DNA from: Burkholderia sp. WP9
Lineage (GTDB): Bacteria > Pseudomonadota > Gammaproteobacteria > Burkholderiales > Burkholderiaceae
Length of the DNA: 64,000 bases
Assembly: GCF_900104795.1 (NCBI RefSeq)
Contig: NZ_FNTG01000001.1
Span: 1,116,001-1,180,000 of the forward strand
Direction of reading: 5' to 3'
Shown here piece by piece: positions 52,903-61,245 of this stretch. Within the stretch, counting starts at the first letter, position 1. Each line of letters starts with the position of its first letter. The notes under the pieces were generated by a model that was given only the letters and a program-made list of their open reading frames with translations, was not told the DNA's origin and made no database searches. The translations under genes and the position numbers were made by a program.

Positions 52903-55497
52903 ATGTTCCATCGATATAACAATAAATTCGACCGGCTAGGCGCGATGTTCGACCGTGCATCGAAAACGCTCTCTGACCGCGGGCTTCTCTCGCCCTTGCT
53001 CGCGCTAGTGCTTGGCGCGCTGCTGCTGGTCGTCTTGCAACATCTCTCGCAAGCGGTGGACTATCGCTCGGTGATGCGTCAGTTGCGTGAACTGACGGCC
53101 GGCGAATGGGCCGCCGCGCTCGGCGCCACCGCGCTCAGTTACGTGGCGCTGGTCGGCCGCGATGCCGTCGGTTTGCGCTATCTGGGCGCAGTCGTGCCGC
53201 GTGCGGCGCTGTGGATCGGTGCGACCGCGGGCTCCGCACTCGGTAATGCCACCGGTTTCGGTGCGCTGACAGGCGGCGCTGTGCGCGCGCGCGTCTACAG
53301 CGTGGCGAACGTCACGCCCGCGCAGATCGGGCGCATGACGGTGTTCACGAGCGTCTCGCTCGCGCTCGCGCTGGTGCTGATGACGGCGCTCGGCATGCTC
53401 GGCGTGGCCGGCACGCTCGCGCCGATGCTGCATCTCGAACCGGTCGCGCTGCGTTGGAGCGGTGCGGCGCTGCTCGTCGTGCTCGGACTGGCGGCCACCG
53501 CATGCCGCAGCGAAACGCGCCCGGTCCGCACGCGCTGGCAGTGGCTCTCGTTCGACATTCCCGCGCGCCGCGATCTGCTCGCGCAAGTGGCGCTCGCGGT
53601 CCTCGACGTGGTGGCAGCCGGCCTCGCCTTGTGGGCGCTGCTGCCGCATGCGGACGTGAGCTTCGTAACCTTCATCACGGTCTACGCCGCAGCGATGCTG
53701 CTCGGCATGATCGGCCATACGCCCGGGGGCGTCGGCGTGTTCGAGGCGGCGATGGTGTTCACGCTGAACGGTAGCGTGCAAACGCATCATATGGTTGCCG
53801 CGTTACTCGCGTATCGTGCGATTTACTTCGGTGTCCCGTTGATCGTCTCGGCCGCGCTGCTCGCCGGTTTCGAGGGACGGGCGCTGAAAAGCCGACTGCC
53901 GTTTCAACACGCGGCCGCCGCCTCGAAGCTCGCGCCGCTGTTCCTGAGTCTCGTCACGTTCGTGGTGGGTGGCATGCTGGTGATTTCCAGCGCGACGCCC
54001 GCGTTCTGGCAACGCATCCGCATTCTGCGCGACGTACTGCCGCTGTGGGTGCTCGAAAGTTCGCAGATGCTCTGCAGCGTGCTCGGGGTGCTGCTGCTGT
54101 TCGTCGCGCGTGGTTTGCTGCGGCGGCTGGACGCCGCGTGGTGGATGACGCTCATGCTGGCAGTGCTGAGTCTCGCGTTGTCGTTGACCAAAGGTCTTGC
54201 GTTCGTGGAAGCCGGCGTTCTCGGCATGCTGATCGTGCTGCTGCTGTCCACGCGCCAGCGTTTCAACCGTCATTCCTCGCTGTTCGCCGAGCGCTTTACC
54301 GCGGGCTGGCTGGTTTCGGTTGCGATGGTGCTGATGCTCGCCACGTGGGTCATGCTGTTTGCTTTTCGCGACGTGCCGTACACGCGCGACCTGTGGTGGC
54401 AATTCGCCTTCGACGAACGCGCGCCGCGTGCGCTGCGCGCGACGCTGGCCGCCAGCCTCTTTGCGGCGGTGTTCTCGTTCTGGCAGTTGCTGCGTCCCGC
54501 ACCGGGCCGCTTCGTCAAGCCGGCGCCGGAAGATCTGCACGACGCGGCGCGCATCGTTCGCGCGCAGGAGCGTAGCGACGCCGGCCTCGCGCTGATGGGC
54601 GACAAGAGCTTCCTGTTCTCCGAGTCGCGTCAGGCTTTTCTGATGTACGCGAAATATGGCCGCACATGGGCCGCTTTGCACGATCCGGTGGGGCCGCGCG
54701 AAGAGTGGGCCGCTCTCATCAGCAAGTTCGTCGCGCTCGCGCATGCCCACGGCGGGCGCGCGGCGTTTTATCAGGTGCGCGCCAACGCGTTGCCGCTTTA
54801 TCTCGACGCCGGTCTCACGCTGATGAAACTCGGTGAAGAAGCGCATGTCGTGCTCGACGACTTCGATCTGAAGGGCTCGCATCGCGCGCATCTTCGCTAT
54901 GCGCTCAAGCGCGGCGAGCGTGATGGCTTCACCGTCGAAGTGATCGATCAGGCGCACGTGCCGGCGTCGCTTGAAACGCTGCGCGAGATTTCCGATGGCT
55001 GGCTCGACAGCCGCGACGCGCGCGAAAAGAGCTTCTCGGTCGCCGCATTCACGGACGAGTATCTCGCGGCGCAATCGGTGATGCTGGTGCGTCAGAACGG
55101 CGAGCCGGCCGCGTTCGTCACCTTCATGACGACCGATATGAACACTGAAGCGACGGTCGGCGTGATGCGTCATGTGGCAAGCGCGTCGCCTTATGCAATG
55201 GAATATCTGTTCACGCAACTTGCGCTGCATCTGAAGCAGGCGGGCTTCCGCTCGCTCAGCCTCGGCATCGCGCCGCTGTCCGGCATGCAGCCCACGCCGC
55301 TCGCTTCGCGCTGGCACCGGTTCGCCGGCATCGTGTGGCGTTTCGGCGGCCGTTTCTATAATTTCCGCGGACTGCGCGCTTTCAAGAGCAAATTCCAGCC
55401 GCATTGGGAGCCGCGCTATCTCGCGGCGTCGGGTTCGGTGGGCGTGTTCTTCACGCTCGCGGACCTGTCATTGCTGGCGGGAGGCCGGCGTTCATGA
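52903..55497 (+). CDS. mprF: Lysyl-phosphatidylglycerol synthase/flippase (MprF/LpiA)
   Basis: An 864-residue membrane protein. Two hydrophobic blocks of helices (about 30-330 and 340-530) form the flippase. A soluble C-terminal DUF2156 domain (about 545-855) follows, with ALMGDKSFLFSESRQAFLMYA, then HLRYALKRGERDGF and FVTFMTTDMNTEATVGVMRH, features of the GNAT-like aminoacyl-tRNA transferase of MprF. It uses lysyl-tRNA (sometimes alanyl-tRNA) to aminoacylate phosphatidylglycerol, lowering membrane charge against acid and cationic peptides. The next gene, acvB, begins within its stop. A TTG at 52897 is a possible earlier start. Confidence 0.93.
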   Translation: MFHRYNNKFDRLGAMFDRASKTLSDRGLLSPLLALVLGALLLVVLQHLSQAVDYRSVMRQLRELTAGEWAAALGATALSYVALVGRDAVGLRYLGAVVPRAALWIGATAGSALGNATGFGALTGGAVRARVYSVANVTPAQIGRMTVFTSVSLALALVLMTALGMLGVAGTLAPMLHLEPVALRWSGAALLVVLGLAATACRSETRPVRTRWQWLSFDIPARRDLLAQVALAVLDVVAAGLALWALLPHADVSFVTFITVYAAAMLLGMIGHTPGGVGVFEAAMVFTLNGSVQTHHMVAALLAYRAIYFGVPLIVSAALLAGFEGRALKSRLPFQHAAAASKLAPLFLSLVTFVVGGMLVISSATPAFWQRIRILRDVLPLWVLESSQMLCSVLGVLLLFVARGLLRRLDAAWWMTLMLAVLSLALSLTKGLAFVEAGVLGMLIVLLLSTRQRFNRHSSLFAERFTAGWLVSVAMVLMLATWVMLFAFRDVPYTRDLWWQFAFDERAPRALRATLAASLFAAVFSFWQLLRPAPGRFVKPAPEDLHDAARIVRAQERSDAGLALMGDKSFLFSESRQAFLMYAKYGRTWAALHDPVGPREEWAALISKFVALAHAHGGRAAFYQVRANALPLYLDAGLTLMKLGEEAHVVLDDFDLKGSHRAHLRYALKRGERDGFTVEVIDQAHVPASLETLREISDGWLDSRDAREKSFSVAAFTDEYLAAQSVMLVRQNGEPAAFVTFMTTDMNTEATVGVMRHVASASPYAMEYLFTQLALHLKQAGFRSLSLGIAPLSGMQPTPLASRWHRFAGIVWRFGGRFYNFRGLRAFKSKFQPHWEPRYLAASGSVGVFFTLADLSLLAGGRRS

Positions 55498-56759
55498 CAT
55501 TGCATTCGTTCTTCCGGGCCGCCGTGGTGGCGGGCCTCGTGATTGGCGGCGCGCTTGCGCACGCCGCGACCACCACCGTGCCAGGCGGCCGTTATGGCGA
55601 CGTGAAGGTCACGCAGCCGGAAGGTCCGTTGCGCGGCTTCGTGGTGCTGTACTCGCAAGCCAGCGGCTGGAGCGCGGCGGATCAGCAAAGCGCCGATGCG
55701 CTTGCGAAGGCCGGTGCGTTGACCGTCGGCGTCGACACCGCCCGCTATGCGGCCAATCTCGGCGCGAAGAAAGAAGCCTGCCATCAGCTGGTGGGTGATG
55801 CCGAAGCGCTGAGCCACCAGCTCGAACGGCAGTCGCAATCGAGCCACTATTTCGCGCCGATCGTCGTGGGTACCGGGCAGGGCGCGACGCTCGCCATGCA
55901 CGTGCTCGAACAGGCGCCCTCGAATACGATTGCCGGCGCGGTCGCGGTGGACGCCGAGCGCACGCTCGATCCGCGCTTCCAGCCGTGTCCGCCGGATCCG
56001 ACGGTGATCCGCGACAAGGTGCCGGGTTTCGTCGAAAAAGCGGCTACGGGTAGCGCCGATCGCACGCGGCTCGTTGCGTTGGTCACGCCACATCTGCAAG
56101 CGGTGTCGACGAGCGATGACGACGTGTCCGATCTGCCGCTGATCGAATTGCCGGCAGCGCATCCGAACGGCCTGATGGCGATCGTGATATCCGGCGACGG
56201 CGGCTGGCGCGATCTCGACAAGACCATCGCCCAGGCTTTGCAGAAAGACGGCGTCTCCGTGATCGGCTGGGACAGCTTGCGCTATTTCTGGAGCGAGAAG
56301 CCGCCTGCGCAAACCAGCCGCGACCTCGCGCGGGTGATGCAAACCTATGGCGCACGCTGGAACGCACAGCACGTCGCGCTCGTCGGCTATTCGTTTGGTG
56401 CGGACGTGATGCCGTTCGCCTATAACCGTCTGCCGCCCGCGTTGCGCGAGAAGGTATCGCTGATCGCGTTGCTCGGCTTCGCGCCGGACGCCGATTTTCA
56501 GATCCGCGTGGGCGGCTGGCTCGGCATGCCGGCAAGCGACAAGGCGCTGAAAGTCCAGCCGGAATTGACCCGTGTGCCGCCCGCGATCGTGCAGTGCTTC
56601 TACGGCGAGAACGAAAAAGACACCTTGTGTCCGTCGCTGACGAAAACCGGCGTGGAAGTGATTCGCACCTCGGGCGATCACCACTTCGGCGGCGATTACA
56701 ACTCGCTGGAACAGCGCATTCTGAGCGCCTTCAGGAAGCAGAGCGGCGTGCGCAACTGA
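55494..56759 (+). CDS. acvB: AcvB/VirJ-type periplasmic serine hydrolase (lysyl-PG hydrolase)
   Basis: A 421-residue protein with a signal peptide cut near residue 24 (AHA). An N-terminal lobe precedes a VirJ-like alpha/beta-hydrolase lobe, with VISGDGGWRDLDKTIA, the nucleophile elbow GYSFG (Ser) and a terminal His in SGDHHFGGDY. The two-lobed length fits AcvB rather than the shorter VirJ. In Agrobacterium, AcvB hydrolyses lysyl-phosphatidylglycerol made by LpiA and is needed for virulence. Here it overlaps mprF by four bases, so synthesis and breakdown of the lipid are translationally coupled. Confidence 0.92.
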   Translation: MTLHSFFRAAVVAGLVIGGALAHAATTTVPGGRYGDVKVTQPEGPLRGFVVLYSQASGWSAADQQSADALAKAGALTVGVDTARYAANLGAKKEACHQLVGDAEALSHQLERQSQSSHYFAPIVVGTGQGATLAMHVLEQAPSNTIAGAVAVDAERTLDPRFQPCPPDPTVIRDKVPGFVEKAATGSADRTRLVALVTPHLQAVSTSDDDVSDLPLIELPAAHPNGLMAIVISGDGGWRDLDKTIAQALQKDGVSVIGWDSLRYFWSEKPPAQTSRDLARVMQTYGARWNAQHVALVGYSFGADVMPFAYNRLPPALREKVSLIALLGFAPDADFQIRVGGWLGMPASDKALKVQPELTRVPPAIVQCFYGENEKDTLCPSLTKTGVEVIRTSGDHHFGGDYNSLEQRILSAFRKQSGVRN

Positions 56760-56775
56760 TATCGCCGCAGCGCCC

Positions 56776-56799
56776 CGGCGTGCTGACGGCGGCACGCCG
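56776..56799 (+). terminator. Hairpin after acvB and 336-base gap
   Basis: CGGCGTGC (56776-56783) and GCACGCCG (56792-56799) form an 8-bp stem behind acvB, without a T run. The rest of 56760-57095 contains no gene; a short tRNA D-arm-like sequence at about 56986-57015 is not a tRNA. Confidence 0.45.
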
Positions 56800-57095
56800 A
56801 CAAATGCTCATTCGTCTGTTGAGAGCGCTATCGCACATAGGCCGGACTCACCGGCATCTATGATCCTTACAAAGACCTGACCGTCAGGCTCATCAAGCGG
56901 TAGCGCGCGACGAGCCTGCGTGGCCGGTTGCTGTCCGCGTCTTTGTCTTGTGAATTCTCCTACGATAATGCAGCACGCCGCCGGGTAGCTCAGTTGCCCG
57001 GTAGCGGGCTGCTGGCATGGCTGGCCGCCGCTCCGGCACGCTCGCGCGACCGGTTGGGCAACGCCGGCACTTTGCCCCATGCGTCGAGGCCGTGA

Positions 57096-58724
57096 ATGCT
57101 GGATTCATTCTTCTTCGATACTGCCGCGCGTGAGCCGGATCGTCCCGCGCTATGGGTCGACCAGCGCTCGTATTCCTACGGCGAGGTTGCGTCGCGAGCC
57201 TGTGGGATCGCGGCCGCCTTGGGCCCGGTATTGCCAGCCGGCCGAGCGCGACGCTGCCTGTTGTTCGCCCATCGCAGCATGGATGCCTATGCGAGTTTGC
57301 TAGGAATCCTCAGGGCTGGTTGCGCTTACGTGCCGCTCAATCCGAACGTGCCGATTGCACGTATTGCCGCGGTAATCGAGCAAGCGGGCGCGTCCGTCAT
57401 GCTGGTCGACCGGCGATGCGCCGTATTACTCGACGAAGTGGTGTCGCTGCTGGACGAGTCGCCGAAAATTCTTCTGCTCGACGACGACGTAAGCGAAGAA
57501 GTCAGAACAGTCTCCCAGGAATTCAGGGAGACATCCCCTGTCTGCGAGGCATCTGCCCGCTGCGCGCAGACGCGGCTACCTGACGGGCCAAACGAGGCCG
57601 AAGCGGCCACTCCTCGCGCGTTGCACGACCAGGCCTACGTTCTGTTCACGTCAGGCTCGACCGGCGCACCCAAGGGCGTACCGATTTCGCACGAGAATGC
57701 TTGCGCCTATGTGACGGGGCAACTGGAATTGTTCGAAAAGCTTCCCGAAGCGCGCTACGTGCAGTTATGCGAGCTTTCCTTCGATCCCTCGGTGCACGAC
57801 ATGTTCGTGTGCTGGGCGAACGGCGCATGCCTGTTTGTACCGAAGACGGTCGAGCCGATCTACAACGCGGCCTTCATCAAGGAACACGCAATCACGCATT
57901 GGAGCAGCGTACCTTCTGTCGCGGCTTTCATGCAGCAGTTCCGCAAACTGCAGCCGGACGAATTCCCCAGTCTGCGCGTGACGCTGTTCGGTGGTGAACC
58001 GCTGCAGCGTCAGCTGGTGCAAGCGTGGCGGCGCGCCGCGCCGAACAGCCGGGTTCTCAACATGTACGGGCCGACTGAAACGACGGTTGCGTGCACTGCC
58101 TTCGAAGTCACTGCGGAATTTCTCACCGATCCGCGCCACACGGTGATGCCGCTTGGCCGCGCGTTACCGGGCATGGAGTTGTTGATCGTGGACGCCGCGC
58201 TCGAACCGGTCGCGCCGGGCATCAGCGGTGAATTGCTGATTGGTGGTCCGCAGGTCGCGTCCGGGTATCTGTCGGCGGATGACCCCGGCAATCGCCGATT
58301 CATTTCGAACCTGTATCCGGGCTGCCGCGCGTCGCGCTGGTATCGGAGCGCTGACGCCGCGCGCGAGGTACCCGGTCAGGGAATCGTGTTTCAAGGCCGG
58401 CTGGATACGCAGATCAAGATTCGCGGCAACCGTATCGAGCTCGAAGAAGTGGAGCATGTCGTTCGATCATGCAGTCAGGCGGCGCTATGCGCGGTCATCG
58501 CCTGGCCGGTCGACGAAGTGGGGCGCGCGGCTGGCCTGGTGGCTTTCGTGGCGTGTGCGCAACGCGGTGCCGCGCGGATTCTGCAGGCATGCCGTGAGCG
58601 CTTGCCGGCGTATGCCGTACCGCAACGGGTCGTGATGCTGGACACGTTGCGGCTGAATGTAAATGGCAAGGTCGACAAGAGGGCTCTCGCTGAGCACTGT
58701 GTGACCGGCGACGTGCTCACCTGA
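57096..58724 (+). CDS. Free-standing amino-acid-type adenylation enzyme
   Basis: A 542-residue ANL-superfamily enzyme with all core motifs of NRPS adenylation domains. A3 is FTSGSTGAPKG. A4 is FDPSVHDMF, whose Asp matches the residue that holds the alpha-amino group of amino-acid substrates. A5 is NMYGPTETT. A7/A8 are YRSADA and GRLDTQIKIRGNRIELEE. A10 is NGKVDKRAL with its catalytic Lys. It should activate an amino acid (or similar acid) as the AMP-ester and load it on the carrier encoded next. There is no condensation or thioesterase domain. Related ligases occur in PEP-CTERM/exosortase clusters, but no exosortase is present here. Confidence 0.85.
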   Translation: MLDSFFFDTAAREPDRPALWVDQRSYSYGEVASRACGIAAALGPVLPAGRARRCLLFAHRSMDAYASLLGILRAGCAYVPLNPNVPIARIAAVIEQAGASVMLVDRRCAVLLDEVVSLLDESPKILLLDDDVSEEVRTVSQEFRETSPVCEASARCAQTRLPDGPNEAEAATPRALHDQAYVLFTSGSTGAPKGVPISHENACAYVTGQLELFEKLPEARYVQLCELSFDPSVHDMFVCWANGACLFVPKTVEPIYNAAFIKEHAITHWSSVPSVAAFMQQFRKLQPDEFPSLRVTLFGGEPLQRQLVQAWRRAAPNSRVLNMYGPTETTVACTAFEVTAEFLTDPRHTVMPLGRALPGMELLIVDAALEPVAPGISGELLIGGPQVASGYLSADDPGNRRFISNLYPGCRASRWYRSADAAREVPGQGIVFQGRLDTQIKIRGNRIELEEVEHVVRSCSQAALCAVIAWPVDEVGRAAGLVAFVACAQRGAARILQACRERLPAYAVPQRVVMLDTLRLNVNGKVDKRALAEHCVTGDVLT

Positions 58725-58804
58725 GCGCAGTGCGGCAACGTCTTCTTGTGCGCGCTCGATGGATGAGTGCCGCGTTGAAAAATTGAAGTATCGGGGAAAT
58801 CAGA

Positions 58805-59065
58805 ATGAAGACTCATGTGCGCCGCATTCTTCGCCAGACCGCCTGTCTCGCCGTATCGGTCGATACGCTCGGCGATCAGGATGGTCTCTACGCCGCCGGC
58901 TTGTCGTCGCTCGGCGCTGTCCGCGTGATGATGGCCATCGAGGACGAATTCGCCGTGGAGATTCCAGGCGCGCTGATCACGCATGAGATGTTTGAAAGCA
59001 TCGATTCCCTCGCAAGCGTGATCGCGCTCATCGTGCCGGAGGAGTCGATTGCAACGCGAACCTGA
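58805..59065 (+). CDS. Stand-alone acyl/peptidyl carrier protein
   Basis: An 86-residue four-helix carrier protein. The phosphopantetheine site is DGLYAAGLSSLGAV, where the second Ser of SSL should carry the cofactor (Ser replaces the usual Asp before it). The C-terminus TRT is short. It lies 80 bases after the adenylation gene and its 3' end overlaps the hydrolase start, so the three genes form one unit. Its cargo is the product of the adenylation enzyme; a phosphopantetheinyl transferase must come from elsewhere. Confidence 0.88.
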   Translation: MKTHVRRILRQTACLAVSVDTLGDQDGLYAAGLSSLGAVRVMMAIEDEFAVEIPGALITHEMFESIDSLASVIALIVPEESIATRT

Positions 59066-60905
59066 AGTGGCGCTGCGTCGGCCGATCACGCCCGCTCAGC
59101 TCACCATGACACCCGTTACGTTCGGCGGCTGTTTCGGATGGCTGCACCGTCCGGCCGGCACGCAACCGGAGACGGGCGTCGTGCTGTGCAACCCGTTCGG
59201 CTATGAAGCACTGTGCACTTATCGAGGCTGGCGTGACCTCGCCGACAGGCTCGCCGCGCGCGGTATCGCGGTGCTGCGCTTCGACTATCCCGGCACGGGC
59301 GATTCGAGTGGCAACGAAGACGACCCGCAACGCATGCGTGCGTGGCTCGACAGCATCGAAGCGGCAGCGCTGTGGCTGCGCGCCGAAACCGCGGTGACGC
59401 GCCTGAGTCTGTGCGGGCTGCGTTTTGGCGCGACGCTGGCGGCGCTGGCCGCCGAACAGATGGGCGGCGTCGACGATCTGGTGCTGCTCATGCCGGTGAG
59501 TTCGGGCAAGGGCTACATGCGTGAACTGGAGCTTCAGCATCAGAGTTGGCTCAGTTCGCAGCAGGCGCTCGGACTCAGCCTAGGTGACGAGGCCGCCAAC
59601 ACGGTCGGCGCATACGGCTTCCGTTTGTATCCGGATACGCTCGAAGCGCTCGCCATGGTCGATCTCGAACGGACTACGCAATCGCCCGCGCGGCGCGTGT
59701 TGCTGCAGGATCTGAATGAGAGCGCGCGTCTGAAGCGCGTGGCCACGCATTATCAGACGCTCGGTGCGTCAACCGATCTGCAATTTTTCGGCGAATACGG
59801 CAAGTTTCTGGTCAATCCCAGTTACAGCGAAACCCCGGATCAGGCGTTCGCGAGCGTGCTCGAATGGTTCGGTGCCGCCGCGCTCACTGAACCCGAGCCG
59901 CGCGTCGAGATGCTTGCGGGCGCAACGACCGCGCAGATCGATTTCGCGCATGGGCGCGAAACGCCGGTGGTGTTCGAGGGCGGCGGCTATGCGGGCGTAT
60001 TCTGTCAGCCGCGGCAAGCATTTGAAGGGACGCCGGCTGTATTGTTCGTCAACACGGGCGGCGTGCACCGGATTGGCGACGGCCGCTTCACGGTGCTGAT
60101 GGCGCGCTATCTGGCGGCCAAGGGCATCGCCTCGTTGCGCATGGACTTGAGCGGCCTCGGCGATAGTCAGCGTCGTGACGCCGCGCTGTCGCTCGACAAG
60201 GTGTACGCGCAATATGCGCTCGCGGATGCCAAAGCGGGTGTCGATTGGCTCGTGGCGGCGGGGTATCCGGAAACCGTGATGTTCGGCGTGTGCACAGGTG
60301 CCTACGTCAGCCTGCATACGGCGCAGACGCACCCGGCAGTGGTGGGTTGCGCGGCCGTCAATCTGCCGTTTTTCACGTGGGATGGCGCGCAAACGCGGCC
60401 CGGCGCGCGCCATATGGCGGCGAGCGTCGTATACCGGCGCGCCATGCGCGATCCGCGCAAATGGCTGCGTTTGTTGACCGGCCAGGCAAACGGCCGGGTG
60501 ATCGCGATCGAACTCGCTCGCCGTTTGGGCGCGCGCCTTTCCTCGCGCGCCGGTAAAGGGCTCGAGTGGCTGCTCGGCCAACGCACGCCGGGCGGCGTAG
60601 TGCGCAGACTCGTTCTGGACCTGGAGCGCAAGGGTGTGCAGACCTCATTGATCTATGGTTCGCTCGATGAAGGACTGGACGCACTGGAAATTCATTTCGG
60701 ACCCCGTGGTAATCGCCTCGATAAGTTGAATAACATCGATGTGAAACTGATCGGCAAGGTCGACCATGCGCTCTTTTCACAGTCCGCGCGCCACGTGGTG
60801 ATGGCGCAGTTCGACCGGTTTCTGCGCGAGCGTATCTTGAATGCGCGGCGTCCAGCCGCCGTGCCGGATCACGGGTTGCACGTCGCGCAGGTTCTACGGC
60901 GTTGA
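59049..60905 (+). CDS. Fused double alpha/beta hydrolase
   Basis: A 618-residue protein containing two alpha/beta-hydrolase domains in tandem (about 15-285 and 300-590). Domain 1 has FDYPGTGDSSG but its elbow reads CGLRFGAT, with Arg where the nucleophile should be, so it is probably inactive. Domain 2 has MDLSGLGDSQ and the elbow FGVCTGAY, with Cys as nucleophile, and a late His in GKVDHALFSQ. It may offload or trim the carrier-bound product. Single-domain relatives (two separate hydrolases) accompany exosortase-type ligases; here they appear fused. The start is TTG 59049 behind GGAGGAG, inside the carrier gene. Confidence 0.85.
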   Translation: MQREPEVALRRPITPAQLTMTPVTFGGCFGWLHRPAGTQPETGVVLCNPFGYEALCTYRGWRDLADRLAARGIAVLRFDYPGTGDSSGNEDDPQRMRAWLDSIEAAALWLRAETAVTRLSLCGLRFGATLAALAAEQMGGVDDLVLLMPVSSGKGYMRELELQHQSWLSSQQALGLSLGDEAANTVGAYGFRLYPDTLEALAMVDLERTTQSPARRVLLQDLNESARLKRVATHYQTLGASTDLQFFGEYGKFLVNPSYSETPDQAFASVLEWFGAAALTEPEPRVEMLAGATTAQIDFAHGRETPVVFEGGGYAGVFCQPRQAFEGTPAVLFVNTGGVHRIGDGRFTVLMARYLAAKGIASLRMDLSGLGDSQRRDAALSLDKVYAQYALADAKAGVDWLVAAGYPETVMFGVCTGAYVSLHTAQTHPAVVGCAAVNLPFFTWDGAQTRPGARHMAASVVYRRAMRDPRKWLRLLTGQANGRVIAIELARRLGARLSSRAGKGLEWLLGQRTPGGVVRRLVLDLERKGVQTSLIYGSLDEGLDALEIHFGPRGNRLDKLNNIDVKLIGKVDHALFSQSARHVVMAQFDRFLRERILNARRPAAVPDHGLHVAQVLRR

Positions 60906-61063
60906 GATCGACGGGTGCGGTTTGGGATAGCTGTGACGCTGTTCACTATCGCGCGTAAGCGCCGCGTCCGGCAGGGTTGTGCGCAATGCAGAGCGCTCAA
61001 CCCTGCGCGCATCGCAATCAACAGGGATTGACAAAGCGCCTCAAGTCAACGAAGATCGAACGC

Positions 61064-61126
61064 ATGAACTGCCTCGACATCCGTATTGCGCTGATTATTA
61101 GCATCATTCATCGAATGGTGGGTTAG
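61064..61126 (+). CDS. Isoleucine-rich leader peptide of ilvA (20 residues)
   Basis: An AUG at 61064 opens a 20-codon frame ending at TAG 61124-61126. Six of its 20 residues are Ile, including the run ALIISII, with two Leu and one Val. This composition is that of attenuation leaders of branched-chain genes. A TTGACA at 61028-61033 with a weak -10 at 61051 would start transcription almost at the AUG, so the message may be leaderless or nearly so. The stop codon overlaps the antiterminator segment. Confidence 0.75.
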   Translation: MNCLDIRIALIISIIHRMVG

Positions 61127-61178
61127 CGCGCGTCTGATAGCAGTGACACATAACCCGCCACACGAGGCGGGTTTTTTT
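61117..61178 (+). terminator. ilvA attenuator: terminator and competing antiterminator
   Basis: AACCCGCC (61152-61159) and GGCGGGTT (61166-61173) form an 8-bp terminator stem with a T run to 61177. GGTGGGTTA (61117-61125), at the leader peptide's stop, can instead pair over 9 bp (one G-U) with TAACCCGCC (61151-61159) and break the terminator. A further alternative pairs GCGCT (61088-61092) with AGCGC (61125-61129) and would free the terminator. Ribosome position on the Ile codons should choose between them. Confidence 0.75.
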
Positions 61179-61245
61179 ATGTCCGCTGCAACCTGCCTCC
61201 TGGTGAACTCTCTGCTGATTTGTCCTTGCCGCACAGGAGCTTGCC

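Noticed and set aside
56981..57020. GGGTAGCTCAGTTG, resembling a tRNA D arm
   Set aside because: No T arm (GGTTCGA-type), no acceptor pairing and no anticodon arm at the right distance.
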